Below are positions 17,741 through 26,600 of a stretch of 52,471 nt of DNA, piece after piece. The stretch spans positions 1 to 52,471 of the forward strand of contig JAFUAO010000003.1 in NCBI GenBank assembly GCA_017460665.1, in the 5' to 3' direction. This DNA comes from Ruminococcus sp. (lineage in GTDB: Bacteria > Bacillota > Clostridia > Oscillospirales > Ruminococcaceae). The first letter of the stretch is position 1. Each line of letters begins with the position of its first letter. Position numbers and translations under genes: made by a program. The notes below the pieces were generated by a model. That model was not told the DNA's origin and did not search any database. It saw only the letters and a list, made by a program, of their open reading frames with translations.

Positions 17741-17811
17741 TAAATATTCCTCCTGAAATAGTCTTGGGGGATCTCCCCATGGTTTATCGAACAGAATTTT
17801 CTGTACCGAAC

Positions 17812-18111
17812 TTATGACGCCTCACGCTGCCCGGCCTTGTAGGTGGAGAGCAGCTGCTTCAGTGCGCTGACGCTGGAGCTGTGGACGTGGACCACCGGGA
17901 TACCGTGCTTTTCTGACCGGCTCTTTACTGCGCCCAGCATTTTGTGGGAGCAGGTCCCTGTGAATACCACCATCAGATCCGGGAAGCCCAGCTTGTTCTC
18001 CATATCTGCCGGCATCTGAGTGAATACCTTGGATCTGTAGTTGAATGTCTTACAGATCTCCTGATAACGTGTTGCCATGCGGTCGTTGCCGCCGACGATG
18101 ACGATGCTCAT
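17812..18111 (-). CDS. DUF2325 family protein
   Basis: A 99-residue protein beginning MSIVIVGGNDRM and continuing with PDLMVVFTGTCSHKML and HGIPVVHVHSSSVSALKQLL, the complete DUF2325 pattern (a small Rossmann-like domain). The Cys and two His residues (GTCSHKM, VVHVHS) are conserved in the family and could bind a metal. The family is often found beside iron-related genes in Firmicutes. It is the first gene of the set read from the promoter at 18209-18237. Confidence 0.85.
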   Translation of the reverse strand: MSIVIVGGNDRMATRYQEICKTFNYRSKVFTQMPADMENKLGFPDLMVVFTGTCSHKMLGAVKSRSEKHGIPVVHVHSSSVSALKQLLSTYKAGQREAS

Positions 18112-18185
18112 CTCATCCCTCCTATCGGATAGTTATACAAAGCTAACAGTTGTGTATAAATGAAACGGAGAAGGACTCCGCTGAC

Positions 18186-18201
18186 GTTAGTTTTTCCTAA
18201 C
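18186..18201. promoter_or_regulatory. Palindromic operator GTTAG-N6-CTAAC
   Basis: GTTAGTTTTTCCTAAC lies 7 bases downstream of the -10 of the DUF2325-flavodoxin promoter, where a repressor would block transcription. The same palindrome occurs at 19766-19781. The half-sites resemble DtxR/MntR-family boxes. Confidence 0.75.
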
Positions 18202-18208
18202 AGTGTTT

Positions 18209-18237
18209 ATTTTACCATGAGCGCTCCTTTTTGTCAA
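18209..18237 (-). promoter_or_regulatory. Promoter of the DUF2325-flavodoxin-araC genes
   Basis: Minus-strand TTGACA (18232-18237), 17-bp spacer, TAAAAT (18209-18214). A perfect inverted repeat, GAGCGCT/AGCGCTC at 18219-18225 and 18241-18247, brackets the -35 box. Confidence 0.85.
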
Positions 18238-18247
18238 GGAAGCGCTC
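18219..18247. repeat. Inverted repeat bracketing the -35 box
   Basis: Perfect 7-bp arms GAGCGCT and AGCGCTC separated by 15 bases that include the -35 hexamer. It could be a second operator or an upstream RNA hairpin. Confidence 0.6.
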
Positions 18248-18342
18248 CTCAGGCCGTTCCATTTTGTGCACAACTTTCAGCTTTCTCCTTTAGTTAGGAG
18301 GAGATCTTGTCGCACATCAACAAATTTCGAGCCTTTATTCCA

Positions 18343-19122
18343 TTAGCCAAGTGCAACATCAAGAGCCATCATCAGTGAGGCTCCCACCGTGAACATTATG
18401 ACGCCGATGTTGGAGTGCTCGCCCTCGGACATCTCCGGTATGAGCTCCTCGATCACCACATAGATCATTGCTCCGGCGGCAAAGCTCAGCAGGTAGGGCA
18501 TGGCCGGCACGATCACCGTGGCCGCCGCAACTGTCAGAGCCCCGAAAACAGGCTCCACAGCTCCCGAGAGCACGCCGTCCCCAAAGGCCCTCAGCTTGCT
18601 CTTCCCTGCGGCGTGAAGGGGCATGGAGATCATGGCGCCCTCCGGGAAATTCTGGATAGCGATGCCCACGGACAGCGCCAGAGCTCCCCCGGCAGTCAGC
18701 TTCTCAGAGCCCGACAGCAGTCCCGCATAGACCACTCCCACGGCCATTCCCTCCGGGATATTGTGCAACGTCACCGCCAGCATCATCATAGTGGTCTTGG
18801 CCAGCTTGCTCCGGGGGCCTTCGGCCTTCTCCGCATTCATGTGGAGGTGAGGGATCACTGTGTCCAGCAGCAGCAGGAAGAGTATCCCCAACCAGAAGCC
18901 GATGAAGGCCGGCAGGAAGCTCCACCTGCCCAGCTTTGCGGACTGCTCGATAGCCGGCAGGATCAGGCTCCACACCGAAGCCGCTGCCATGACTCCGGCG
19001 GCTGAACCGATCAGGGAGCGCTCCATTTGGCGGCTGAGCTTTTTCTTCATGAAAAGGGTGCAGGCCGAGCCTGCCGAGGTGCCGATAAAGGGGATCAGAA
19101 GTCCCCAGAACACGTCTTTCAC
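18343..19122 (-). CDS. ZIP-family divalent metal transporter
   Basis: A 259-residue inner-membrane transporter of the ZIP/ZupT group, importing Zn, Fe or Mn. The binuclear site motifs are present on helix IV (TLHNIPEGMAVGV) and helix V (GIAIQNFPEGAMIS), with a third acidic site in VIEELIPEM. About eight helices are predicted. Translation probably starts at GTG (19122) behind AAGGAGGGAG. The gene lies 10 bp after an unknown four-helix membrane protein and shares its metal-type operator, consistent with metal-repressed uptake. Confidence 0.92.
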   Translation of the reverse strand: MKDVFWGLLIPFIGTSAGSACTLFMKKKLSRQMERSLIGSAAGVMAAASVWSLILPAIEQSAKLGRWSFLPAFIGFWLGILFLLLLDTVIPHLHMNAEKAEGPRSKLAKTTMMMLAVTLHNIPEGMAVGVVYAGLLSGSEKLTAGGALALSVGIAIQNFPEGAMISMPLHAAGKSKLRAFGDGVLSGAVEPVFGALTVAAATVIVPAMPYLLSFAAGAMIYVVIEELIPEMSEGEHSNIGVIMFTVGASLMMALDVALG

Positions 19123-19132
19123 AGCTCCCTCC

Positions 19133-19750
19133 TTATATGGCGATGAGAAGGCCCAGGAACATGGCTGCTCCGGCGAGGTTCCCGGCGTTGTGGACCCTGC
19201 AAAGGGTCAGCAGGACGAAGAACGGGATCGTATTGATCAGGCAGCAGAGCCTTGGCAGGGGCGTGATCCCGGAGACTATCGCTCCGAAGAGGGTCCCGGC
19301 GAAGACCAGCAGTCCCACATAGCAGGCTACCATGGTCAGTGCGGTCCGCTTGAACATCTCCAGCACGGCGGTCCTTGCCTCGTCGGTGCGGCCCATGCGG
19401 ACATAGAGCCACTCCACTACTCCGCAGAGGACGTGGTGGGCAGATCCGAAAACTGCGAAAACAAGGGCGCCTGCCGCCATGATCTTGGCGCAGGCCGGAG
19501 AGCTCTCCCGGATCCAGAGGCACAGCCCTAGGTCTCCGGCAAGGATCATCACAAGGGCCAGTACCCCGGCCAGCATGGACAGCTCCGCCCTTTTCAGCGG
19601 AAAGCCCTCGAAGGTCCGGGACAGCCTCTCGTTGTCGCCCAGGTCCTTGGGAGAAAATACCCCATTTGGGGTGAAGGTGATCAGCCGGTCGCACAGCCAA
19701 CAGAGGACGTGTCCGGCAAAAGCGGTGAACAAAAGTATCTTTACAAGCAT
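19133..19750 (-). CDS. Multi-pass membrane protein in the ZIP operon, unknown function
   Basis: A 205-residue protein with about five membrane helices; the family is not recognised with confidence. His and Cys residues lie within or next to membrane segments (FAGHVLCWLCDRL, GSAHHVLCGVVEW, CRVHNAGN), which would fit metal contact. The ATG at 19750 follows AAAGGAGCAGCT. It is the first gene of a two-gene operon with the ZIP transporter and directly follows the GTTAG-N6-CTAAC operator, so it is probably a metal-homeostasis component. Confidence 0.8.
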   Translation of the reverse strand: MLVKILLFTAFAGHVLCWLCDRLITFTPNGVFSPKDLGDNERLSRTFEGFPLKRAELSMLAGVLALVMILAGDLGLCLWIRESSPACAKIMAAGALVFAVFGSAHHVLCGVVEWLYVRMGRTDEARTAVLEMFKRTALTMVACYVGLLVFAGTLFGAIVSGITPLPRLCCLINTIPFFVLLTLCRVHNAGNLAGAAMFLGLLIAI

Positions 19751-19765
19751 AGCTGCTCCTTTCAA

Positions 19766-19781
19766 GTTAGTTCTCTCTAAC
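19766..19781. promoter_or_regulatory. Palindromic operator GTTAG-N6-CTAAC, second copy
   Basis: GTTAGTTCTCTCTAAC begins one base downstream of the -10 box of the ZIP operon promoter and overlaps the start point. It is the same palindrome and placement as at 18186-18201. Confidence 0.8.
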
Positions 19782-19782
19782 T

Positions 19783-19811
19783 ATTATAGCATTTCCCGTC
19801 AGATCTTGCAA
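19783..19811 (-). promoter_or_regulatory. Promoter of the ZIP transporter operon
   Basis: Minus-strand TTGCAA (19806-19811), 17-bp spacer ending in TGC, TATAAT (19783-19788). Confidence 0.85.
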
Positions 19812-19838
19812 GTACCCCGGAGAAGTTTTCGCCGGGCG

Positions 19839-19867
19839 TTGACGATCCGGGCCAAAAAAGCTATACT
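19839..19867 (+). promoter_or_regulatory. Promoter of the rhodanese lipoprotein gene
   Basis: TTGACG (19839-19844), 17-bp spacer, TATACT (19862-19867), divergent from the ZIP operon promoter about 30 bp away. Confidence 0.8.
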
Positions 19868-19924
19868 ATCTATGTGGAGCCCTTTACCTAAAAGGGCAGA
19901 TACGTTTTGAAAGGAGGCTGCGTT

Positions 19925-20755
19925 TTGAGAAAGATCATTGCAGCGGCAGTTTCTGCCGGCCTGGTCCTTTGCTCAGGCTGTCAGCAGACGGAGAGCTCTT
20001 CCCTCGGCTCTCAGGCGGCTCAGTTCGTCCAGATCAGTCAGGAGGAGGCCAAGTCCATGATCGACAGCGGCGAGGACCTGATCATCCTCGATGTCAGGCG
20101 GCAGGACGAGTTCGATCAGGGGCATATCCCCGGAGCAGTCCTCCTGCCTAACGAATCTATATTCGGCAATATGCCGGCGGAGCTGCCGGACACCTCCCAG
20201 AAGATCCTTGTGTACTGCCGCAGCGGCAACCGCAGCAAGCAGGCCGCCCAAAAGCTGGCAGACATGGGCTACACCAACGTGTATGAGTTCGGTGGGATCA
20301 TCACCTGGCCCTACGATGTGGTCAGCGGAGAGACTGAGCCGGGAACTGCTCCGGAGACCGAGCCTGCCGCCCTGCTGAGCTCCCCTGCGGACATCGCTCT
20401 CACGGCCTCCGACAGCCTCGGGAACTACACCTTCATCTACGGGGACAGGCTGTTCTACGCACTTTCTGAGACTGACAACTGGCACATCACAAACTCCTAC
20501 CTGATCGAGAACGACCAGGACATACTCATGATCTGCCGTGCTCTGGCGGAGGAGGCACCGGTCCACACCGCCGATCTTTCCGGCTGGCGGAGCCCGGAGG
20601 ACATGGCCTCTGAGTGGAAGAGCCACAACTACGCCTACAGGCTCCTGCCGGAGGGCTCGCCCTACAAAGACGACGCAAAGGACGTGGATCTGGACGCAAA
20701 GGACTCCGGCAAGACCACTCTGGACTTTATTTTAGAGCACACCGGGCTGGGCTGA
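19925..20755 (+). CDS. Rhodanese-domain lipoprotein
   Basis: A 276-residue exported protein. It starts at TTG behind AAAGGAGG, with a signal peptide ending in the lipobox CSGC. Residues about 38-140 are a rhodanese domain (EEAKSMIDSGEDLIILDVRRQDEFDQGHIPGA) with the active-site loop YCRSGNRS (Cys98), so it should carry a persulfide. The C-terminal half is an unfamiliar domain rich in aromatic and acidic residues (FIYGDRLFYALSETDNW). Membrane-anchored rhodaneses may handle sulfide or cyanide outside the cell. It precedes the broken suf genes, but its promoter is separate and a 130-bp gap intervenes. Confidence 0.88.
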   Translation: MRKIIAAAVSAGLVLCSGCQQTESSSLGSQAAQFVQISQEEAKSMIDSGEDLIILDVRRQDEFDQGHIPGAVLLPNESIFGNMPAELPDTSQKILVYCRSGNRSKQAAQKLADMGYTNVYEFGGIITWPYDVVSGETEPGTAPETEPAALLSSPADIALTASDSLGNYTFIYGDRLFYALSETDNWHITNSYLIENDQDILMICRALAEEAPVHTADLSGWRSPEDMASEWKSHNYAYRLLPEGSPYKDDAKDVDLDAKDSGKTTLDFILEHTGLG

Positions 20756-20888
20756 TGTTATGCCAGTATAACAGCGGTCCTTCCCGAAATACCGAGATCT
20801 GTACAGAGCAGCGGCAAAATCCCTCCCCGAAAGATCGGCAAAATACTAACGATGTGCTATGATATTATTGACAGGAGGTATCAACATC

Positions 20889-21511
20889 ATGCTTGAACTT
20901 AAAAACATCCGGTCCGGCGCCGAGACCGACGGACGAGCCGTTGAGATGATCCGTGACATAAGCCTTTCTATCGGCGACGGAAATTCGTCGTCATCACCGG
21001 TCCTAACGGCGGTGGAAAGTCCACCCTCGCAAAGCTGATCGCCGGCATCGAGAAGCCCTCCGGCGGCCGGATACTCTTCGGCGGCACCGACATCACTGAC
21101 CTGAGCATCACCGAAAGGGCAAGGCTTGGCATCGGCTTCGCCTTCCAGCAGCCCGTCCGCTTCAAGGGCCTTACCGTCCTTGACCTGCTGAGGATCGAGA
21201 TCGCTACCATGCTGGCAAGGAACGTGAAGCTGGCTGTTTTCGACGAGCCCGAGGCCGGGATCGACCTGTTGAGCTTCAAGAACCTGACCAGGATCTTCGA
21301 GGAGATCCGCAGGTCAGACTCCAACAGGACCGTGATCGTGATCTCACACCAAGAGAGGATCCTGGACATCGCCGACGAGATCGTGGTCCTCACCGACGGC
21401 TGTGTCACCAAGCACGGTCCCAAGGAGGAGATCCTGCCGGAGATCATAGGCAGCAGCTACGCCAAGGGCACCTGCCCGAAGATCGAGGAAGGGGGAAGCG
21501 AAAATGCCTAA
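20889..21511 (+). pseudogene. sufC: sufC-like Fe-S assembly ATPase, broken
   Basis: An ABC-type ATPase of the SufC family. The ATG at 20889 has AGGAGGTATCAACATC upstream. One base is missing at about 20979-20985 (GACGGAAATTC should read GAC-GGN-AAA-TTC), which throws the Walker A region (ITGPNGGGKST) into the next frame. Further on, LTVLDLLRI is joined directly to EIATMLARNVKLAVFDEPEAGID. The roughly 40-50 residues that normally lie between, including the LSGGE signature, are absent although frame is kept. Walker B and the H-loop remain. With both lesions the product cannot be a working ATPase. It overlaps the sufB remnant by 8 bp. Confidence 0.88.
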
Positions 21512-22284
21512 CATGGACGCAGTTCAGCTCCAATTGCTAAAGGAAGCCGCCGACCTCCACGGCGTTCCGGAGGGAGCATATAACCTCCGGGCCAATGGCA
21601 GGAGCGTCGGAAGGGACACCACCGCCAACATCGACATAACCACTAAAACTGAGGCCAGCGGCATCGACAACTGCGGCACTCAGGACTCAGAGCACGACGG
21701 CATACACAGGTCCTTCATCGGGAAGAACTCCCGTGTCCGCTATGTGGAGAATCACTACGGCTCCGGCGACGGCTCCGGAAAGCGTATCCTCGACCCGGTA
21801 ACTGAGGTCCACATGGAGGAGGGCAGCACCATGGAAATGGAAATGGTGCAGATCAAGGGCGTCGATCCCACACCGCTCCACTGTCGCAGAGCTGGGGGAG
21901 GACGCCAAGCTGATCATCCACGAGAGGCTAATGACCCACGGCCACCAGGACGCTGCCAGCATTTACAAGGTGACACTGAACGGCGACGGCTCCAGCGCTG
22001 ACGTGGTATCAAGGTCGGTCGCAAGGGACGAGAGCTACCAGAAGCTGGACCTGTGCGTGATCGGCAACGGTGCCTGCTCCGGACATACTGAGCGCGACTC
22101 GATCATCATGGACAGCGGAAGGATCCTTGCAGTGCCTTCTCTGGAGGCCAACAACATCGACGCTGCGCTGGTACACGAGGCGGCTATCGGAAAGAGCGCC
22201 GGCGAACAGCTCATAAAGCTCATGACGCTGGGCCTCACCGAGGCCGAGGATGAGGAGCAGATCATAAACGGTTTTCTCAAATAA
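21504..22284 (+). pseudogene. sufB: sufB/sufD-like scaffold, broken
   Basis: The scaffold subunit paired with SufC in the short clostridial SufBC system. The start (MDAVQLQLLKEAADLHGVPEGAYNLRANG) and end (HEAAIGKSAGEQLIKLM...EEQIINGFLK) are well preserved. About 50 residues are missing after ITTKTEASGID, where the text jumps to NCGTQDSEHDGIH. A frameshift at about 21870-21880 (GTCGATCCCACACCGCTCC) separates the N-terminal reading frame from the C-terminal one (AELGEDAKLIIHERLMTHG). The gene therefore gives only a truncated product. The absence of this set would have to be covered by another suf or isc locus elsewhere. Confidence 0.88.
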
Positions 22285-22294
22285 AACAGAGCTC

Positions 22295-22328
22295 AAAAGG
22301 TGCTGTACTTCGGTACGGCACCTTTTTT
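22295..22328 (+). terminator. Terminator after the suf remnants
   Basis: AAAAGGTGC...GTAC stem, TTCG loop, GTAC...GCACCTTTTTT. Confidence 0.9.
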
Positions 22329-22359
22329 GAGATGATATTGCCCATTCGCAACAAATTGC

Positions 22360-22388
22360 TTGATTTTTCCGGGAAAACGGTGTATAGT
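22360..22388 (+). promoter_or_regulatory. Promoter of the zinc-ribbon membrane protein gene
   Basis: TTGATT (22360-22365), 17-bp spacer, TATAGT (22383-22388). Confidence 0.7.
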
Positions 22389-22419
22389 AATAGTGTAAAG
22401 ATAAAAAGGAGCGATCATA

Positions 22420-23610
22420 TTGTACCTAAGAGAGAAACTTATCAAGGCTCTGAAAGCAAAAAACATCCTTGTCGCAATTTTCGCAGGGTTTTCCCTGATC
22501 TGCTTCGGGCTGTACATCCTCCATATGCTGGTGTACTACCGGGACGACCTGGAAACTGCAATGAGCGCCGTGGATATGGACCTTTCGATCAAAATGATGA
22601 TCATTGCTGCGGTGCTGTTCATGATCATGCTGATCTCCAGAAAAATGATCGGCGATGCGCTGTTCTTCTCCAGCTATTTCGAGGGAGATCTGGACGGGAT
22701 CATCCCCCTAAAGGACCTTGCTGAGGTCACCGGCCGGAGCAGCTCTAAGATCCGGAAACAGCTCGGGATCTATCTGCTGCTCTACATGAAGGGCTTCCGG
22801 CTCGAAGATGTGGAGGGCCAGTGCTGCGCCGTGCTCAGCAACAGGACGGTATCCTGTCAGTGCCTTAGCTGCGGAGCTCCTATCGAGAAGAGCATTTACT
22901 TCACCGGGAAATGCCAGTACTGCGGCAGCCTCGACCTCTTCGCAGGCGTCATCGCCGGCGACCGCTACTACAGCATCTCCCAGAACGTGCAGGAGGGCGT
23001 CAAGAAGCCGGACTTTTACTGCGCTAAAAATATGAAGCTGAAAACTGGGCTTTTCTTCGTGCTTTTGGTCCTGGGACTGATCCTGCTCTCGATCTTCGTG
23101 ATGTACGATATGGACCTGATCGGCAACTACAACGACAAGGACTACCTTCGTGAGCTGCTGATGACCGACAAGTCCCCTTACTACTCCTATGACCTGATAA
23201 AGGCCGATATATTGAGCAATATCATCTACGCCTCCGGCATCGCTGCTGTGCTTCTGCCGGCGGTGATCAACCGGCTCAGGCGGATCCGCTTCCTCAATGC
23301 GGCCAAGACCTGCTCGCAGTTCTTCTCTAAGATCCGTACTCCCTTTGTCAAGGTCAGCCTGATCCCCGGCCTTAACGATCTTTCCTCCCGAAAGCGCAAG
23401 CTCGGCTCGGTGAGGGGCGCTATCCGTGTGGGGTATCTGAAAAACTGCACCCTCGAGATGCACGGCGGAGAGCTCCAGGCCGCTCTTGCCAAAAAGATCG
23501 TCAAGGACCGCTGTCCCAACTGTGCTGCTCCCATAAACGGAGCCGCCGACGAGAACTATCGCTGTAATTACTGCGGCAGCATGATCATGCAGGTAGTCGC
23601 CAAGCGTTGA
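22420..23610 (+). CDS. Four-helix membrane protein with two zinc ribbons, unknown function
   Basis: 396 residues, starting at TTG with AAGGAG 8 bases upstream. Two membrane helices lie near the N-terminus (about 18-40 and 58-75) and two more in the middle (about 206-228 and 268-285). Two zinc-ribbon-like Cys quartets sit on the same side of the membrane: CLSCGAPIEK...CQYCGS (about 150-175) and CPNCAAPING...CNYCGS near the C-terminus. A winged-helix-like stretch (IIPLKDLAEVTGRSSSKIRKQL) precedes the first ribbon. The family is not recognised; similar zinc-ribbon membrane proteins are common but uncharacterised in clostridia. It lies just before the xylanase gene. Confidence 0.78.
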   Translation: MYLREKLIKALKAKNILVAIFAGFSLICFGLYILHMLVYYRDDLETAMSAVDMDLSIKMMIIAAVLFMIMLISRKMIGDALFFSSYFEGDLDGIIPLKDLAEVTGRSSSKIRKQLGIYLLLYMKGFRLEDVEGQCCAVLSNRTVSCQCLSCGAPIEKSIYFTGKCQYCGSLDLFAGVIAGDRYYSISQNVQEGVKKPDFYCAKNMKLKTGLFFVLLVLGLILLSIFVMYDMDLIGNYNDKDYLRELLMTDKSPYYSYDLIKADILSNIIYASGIAAVLLPAVINRLRRIRFLNAAKTCSQFFSKIRTPFVKVSLIPGLNDLSSRKRKLGSVRGAIRVGYLKNCTLEMHGGELQAALAKKIVKDRCPNCAAPINGAADENYRCNYCGSMIMQVVAKR

Positions 23611-23665
23611 CCTGTGCTGTGCAGTATCAAAATAACGCCGAAAGGCAGAAAAAAGGAGAATGAGA

Positions 23666-26600
23666 ATGAAGCTGAAACGTTTGATCTCAGCAGCGGCTGC
23701 AGCCGCTGTACTGGTGGGAGCAGTCCCCTGTCCGGCATATGCTGCCGAGGGCGACGAGGTGCTCCTCACCAACGACTTCGAGGAGAGCTTCGGCACCTGG
23801 AAGGCAAGGACCTCCGGGAGCACCGAGATAAGCCTCTCCGACACAACTGCAAATTCCGGCAGCAAGTCCCTCTATGTTACCGGAAGGACTACTAACTGGA
23901 ACGGCGCAGGCGCCTCCATGATCAAGGTCATGTACGCCGGCAGCCAGTACCAGCTCAGCGTGGCGGTCTACTACGACGACGAGACCGTGGGCGGTCAGCA
24001 GCAGCAGTTCAGCCTGCAATGCCTGTACACCGACAGTGAGGGCAAGGAGCGCTACGGCTACATCAGCGGCACTCAGGTGAAGTGCGGCGAATGGGCCACG
24101 ATCAGCGGCACCTACAATGTCCCGGAGGACGCAAGGGACCTTGTAGTTTATGTGGAGGCCGCTACTCTATCCGACTTCTACATCGACGATTTTTCAGTGA
24201 CCGGACCTCCGGCAGAGAGCGGATCGGCCGAGGACGGCTTCAGCGACGACTTCGAGGACGGTACTAAGATGAACTGGCAGGGAAGGGGCTCAAATACTAC
24301 CGTCGAGGTCACTGACAAGGCCGCCCACAGCGGCACCTACTCCCTTTACACTGACGGGCGAGAGCAGCTCTGGAACGGCGTCACCTGCAACAAGGCGCTG
24401 AATTTGGAGAACGGCGGCTACTACAGCTTCGGCTGCTGGGTGATGTACGACGGCGAGGAGTGGACCGACACCCAGAAGTTCTCAATAAACCTCCAGTACG
24501 ATATGGACGGCAAGGAGAACTACTACACACTCTACACCGACACCGCCGCAAAGGGCCAGTGGACCTACATCGGCACCGAGTACACGATCCCTCAGGACGC
24601 AACTAACATCTACGTTTACGTCCAGACCGCCTACAAGCCCGACGCATCAGTCACACCTCAGGACCTGATGGGCTTTTATCTGGACGACGTTTCCGCAGAG
24701 AGGCTCCCGGATCCTAAGATCCAGACCGACATACCCTCGCTGTGTGAGACCTACAAGGACTATTTCAAGATCGGCTGTGCGGCAACTGCCAGCGAGCTGG
24801 TCCAGTCTGCTGCAAAGGACCTGATCCTCAAGCACTACAACAGCCTGACTATCGGCAACGAGCTCAAGCCTGAGTCTCTCCTTGACCAGCAGGCCTCTAT
24901 CGCATATATGAACGCAAACGACGGCGACCAGGTCCACCCCCAGATCACTCTGAAAAACGCTAAGTCCCTCCTTGACTTCGCCAGCGAGAACAGTATCGAG
25001 CTGAGAGGCCACGTCCTCGTTTGGCACTCACAGACCCCCGACTGGTTCTTCAAGGAGAACTACAGCGACAGCGGCGCATTCGTTTCTCCCGAGGTCATGG
25101 ACCAGCGTATGGAGAACTACATAAAGACCGTTTTCGAGACCCTTGCCAAGGAGTACCCGGACGTGAAGTTCTACGCATGGGACGTGGTCAACGAGGCCGC
25201 CTCTGACGCAGGAACTATCCGAAAGGCCGGTGCCTACTCCCAGAACGATGGATCCTCCGGCTGGGTCAGCGTCTACGGCGACCAGAGCTACATCAAGAAG
25301 GCCTTCCAGTACGCAAGGCAGTACGCTCCCAAGGGCTGCAAGCTGTTCTACAACGACTATAACGAGTACAGCGACGCTAAGCTGAAATATATCCAGCAGG
25401 AGATCCTGGCTCCCCTGGTGGAGGAGGGCCTCATCGACGGCATGGGTATGCAGTCCCACATCGGCATGAGCAGTCCCACGATCGCCCAGTACGAGAACGC
25501 CCTGCGCTCCTATGCGGCTATGGGCCTTGAGGTCCAGGTCACTGAGCTGGACGTTTCCCTCAAGTCCAACAGCGAGGAGGACCTCCTTACGCTGGCGGAG
25601 CGCTACCGTGAGTGCTTCGAGATGTACAAGCGTGTGAAGGACGACGGCGTGGACCTTTCAGCAGTCGTGATCTGGGGAATAACAGACTCTACCAGCTGGA
25701 TCGGCGGCTATCCCCTGCTCTTCGACAAGGACTATCAGGCTAAGGCCGCATTTGACGCCGTTATCGACACCGATGCGGAGATCCAGACCATAAAGTCTAT
25801 CCCGGCCTATATGCTCAGCAGCGCCAGCTCCACCAACACCTCTATCTTTGACGGTGCAGTTGTCAACGATGTGGGCGACAAGGGCTCCTTCCGGGCGGCC
25901 TACGACACCAACGGCGGCAGGCTCAGCTTCCTGCTGGAGACTGCTCCGGGTGCAGAGGCAACTGTTATGGGCGACTGCTTCAAGACCTCCTCTGTGACTG
26001 TGACCAACGGACGCATGGAGCTGTCAGTTTCTCCCACAAAGGACCTGAGCACCGGCGACGAGGTAAGGTTCGACGTGGTGATCGACGGCGTGGCTTGGAA
26101 CGCTCAGACCGTCGATACTGCCGCTCCGGATCCCTCGGCCTACGGAAAGCTGACCCTGAAAAAGCGCCCCTCTATCGCTCAGGCGGCATACGGGACCCCC
26201 ACTATCGACGGCAAGATCGACGATGTGTGGGCTGACGCTCCTCAGATCGCTATCGACAAGCTCTCCTCTGAAAGCGGCGCAACGGGAACGGCTAAGATCC
26301 TCTGGGACAAGAAGAACATCTACGTTTTGGCTCAGGTGAAGGACCCCGTGCTCAGCGTGGCCAGCCCCAACACCTACGAGCAGGACTCTGTGGAGATCTT
26401 CATCGACGAGAACGGCCACAAGACCTCCTCCTATGAGGCAGACGACATACAGTGCAGAGTGAGCTGCGAGGGCGATAAGTCCGTTACCGACGGCCTCAGC
26501 ACTGACCGCTTCACCTCCTCCGCAGTCAAGACCGACGAGGGCTATCTGGTGGAGATCGCGATCCCGTCCACCCTTGGCGGCTATACCGCCGGCCAGTACA

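Noticed and set aside
22708-23865. 385-codon minus-strand frame opposite the zinc-ribbon gene
   Set aside because: The plus-strand frame has Cys quartets, membrane helices, a promoter and a ribosome site; this one has none.
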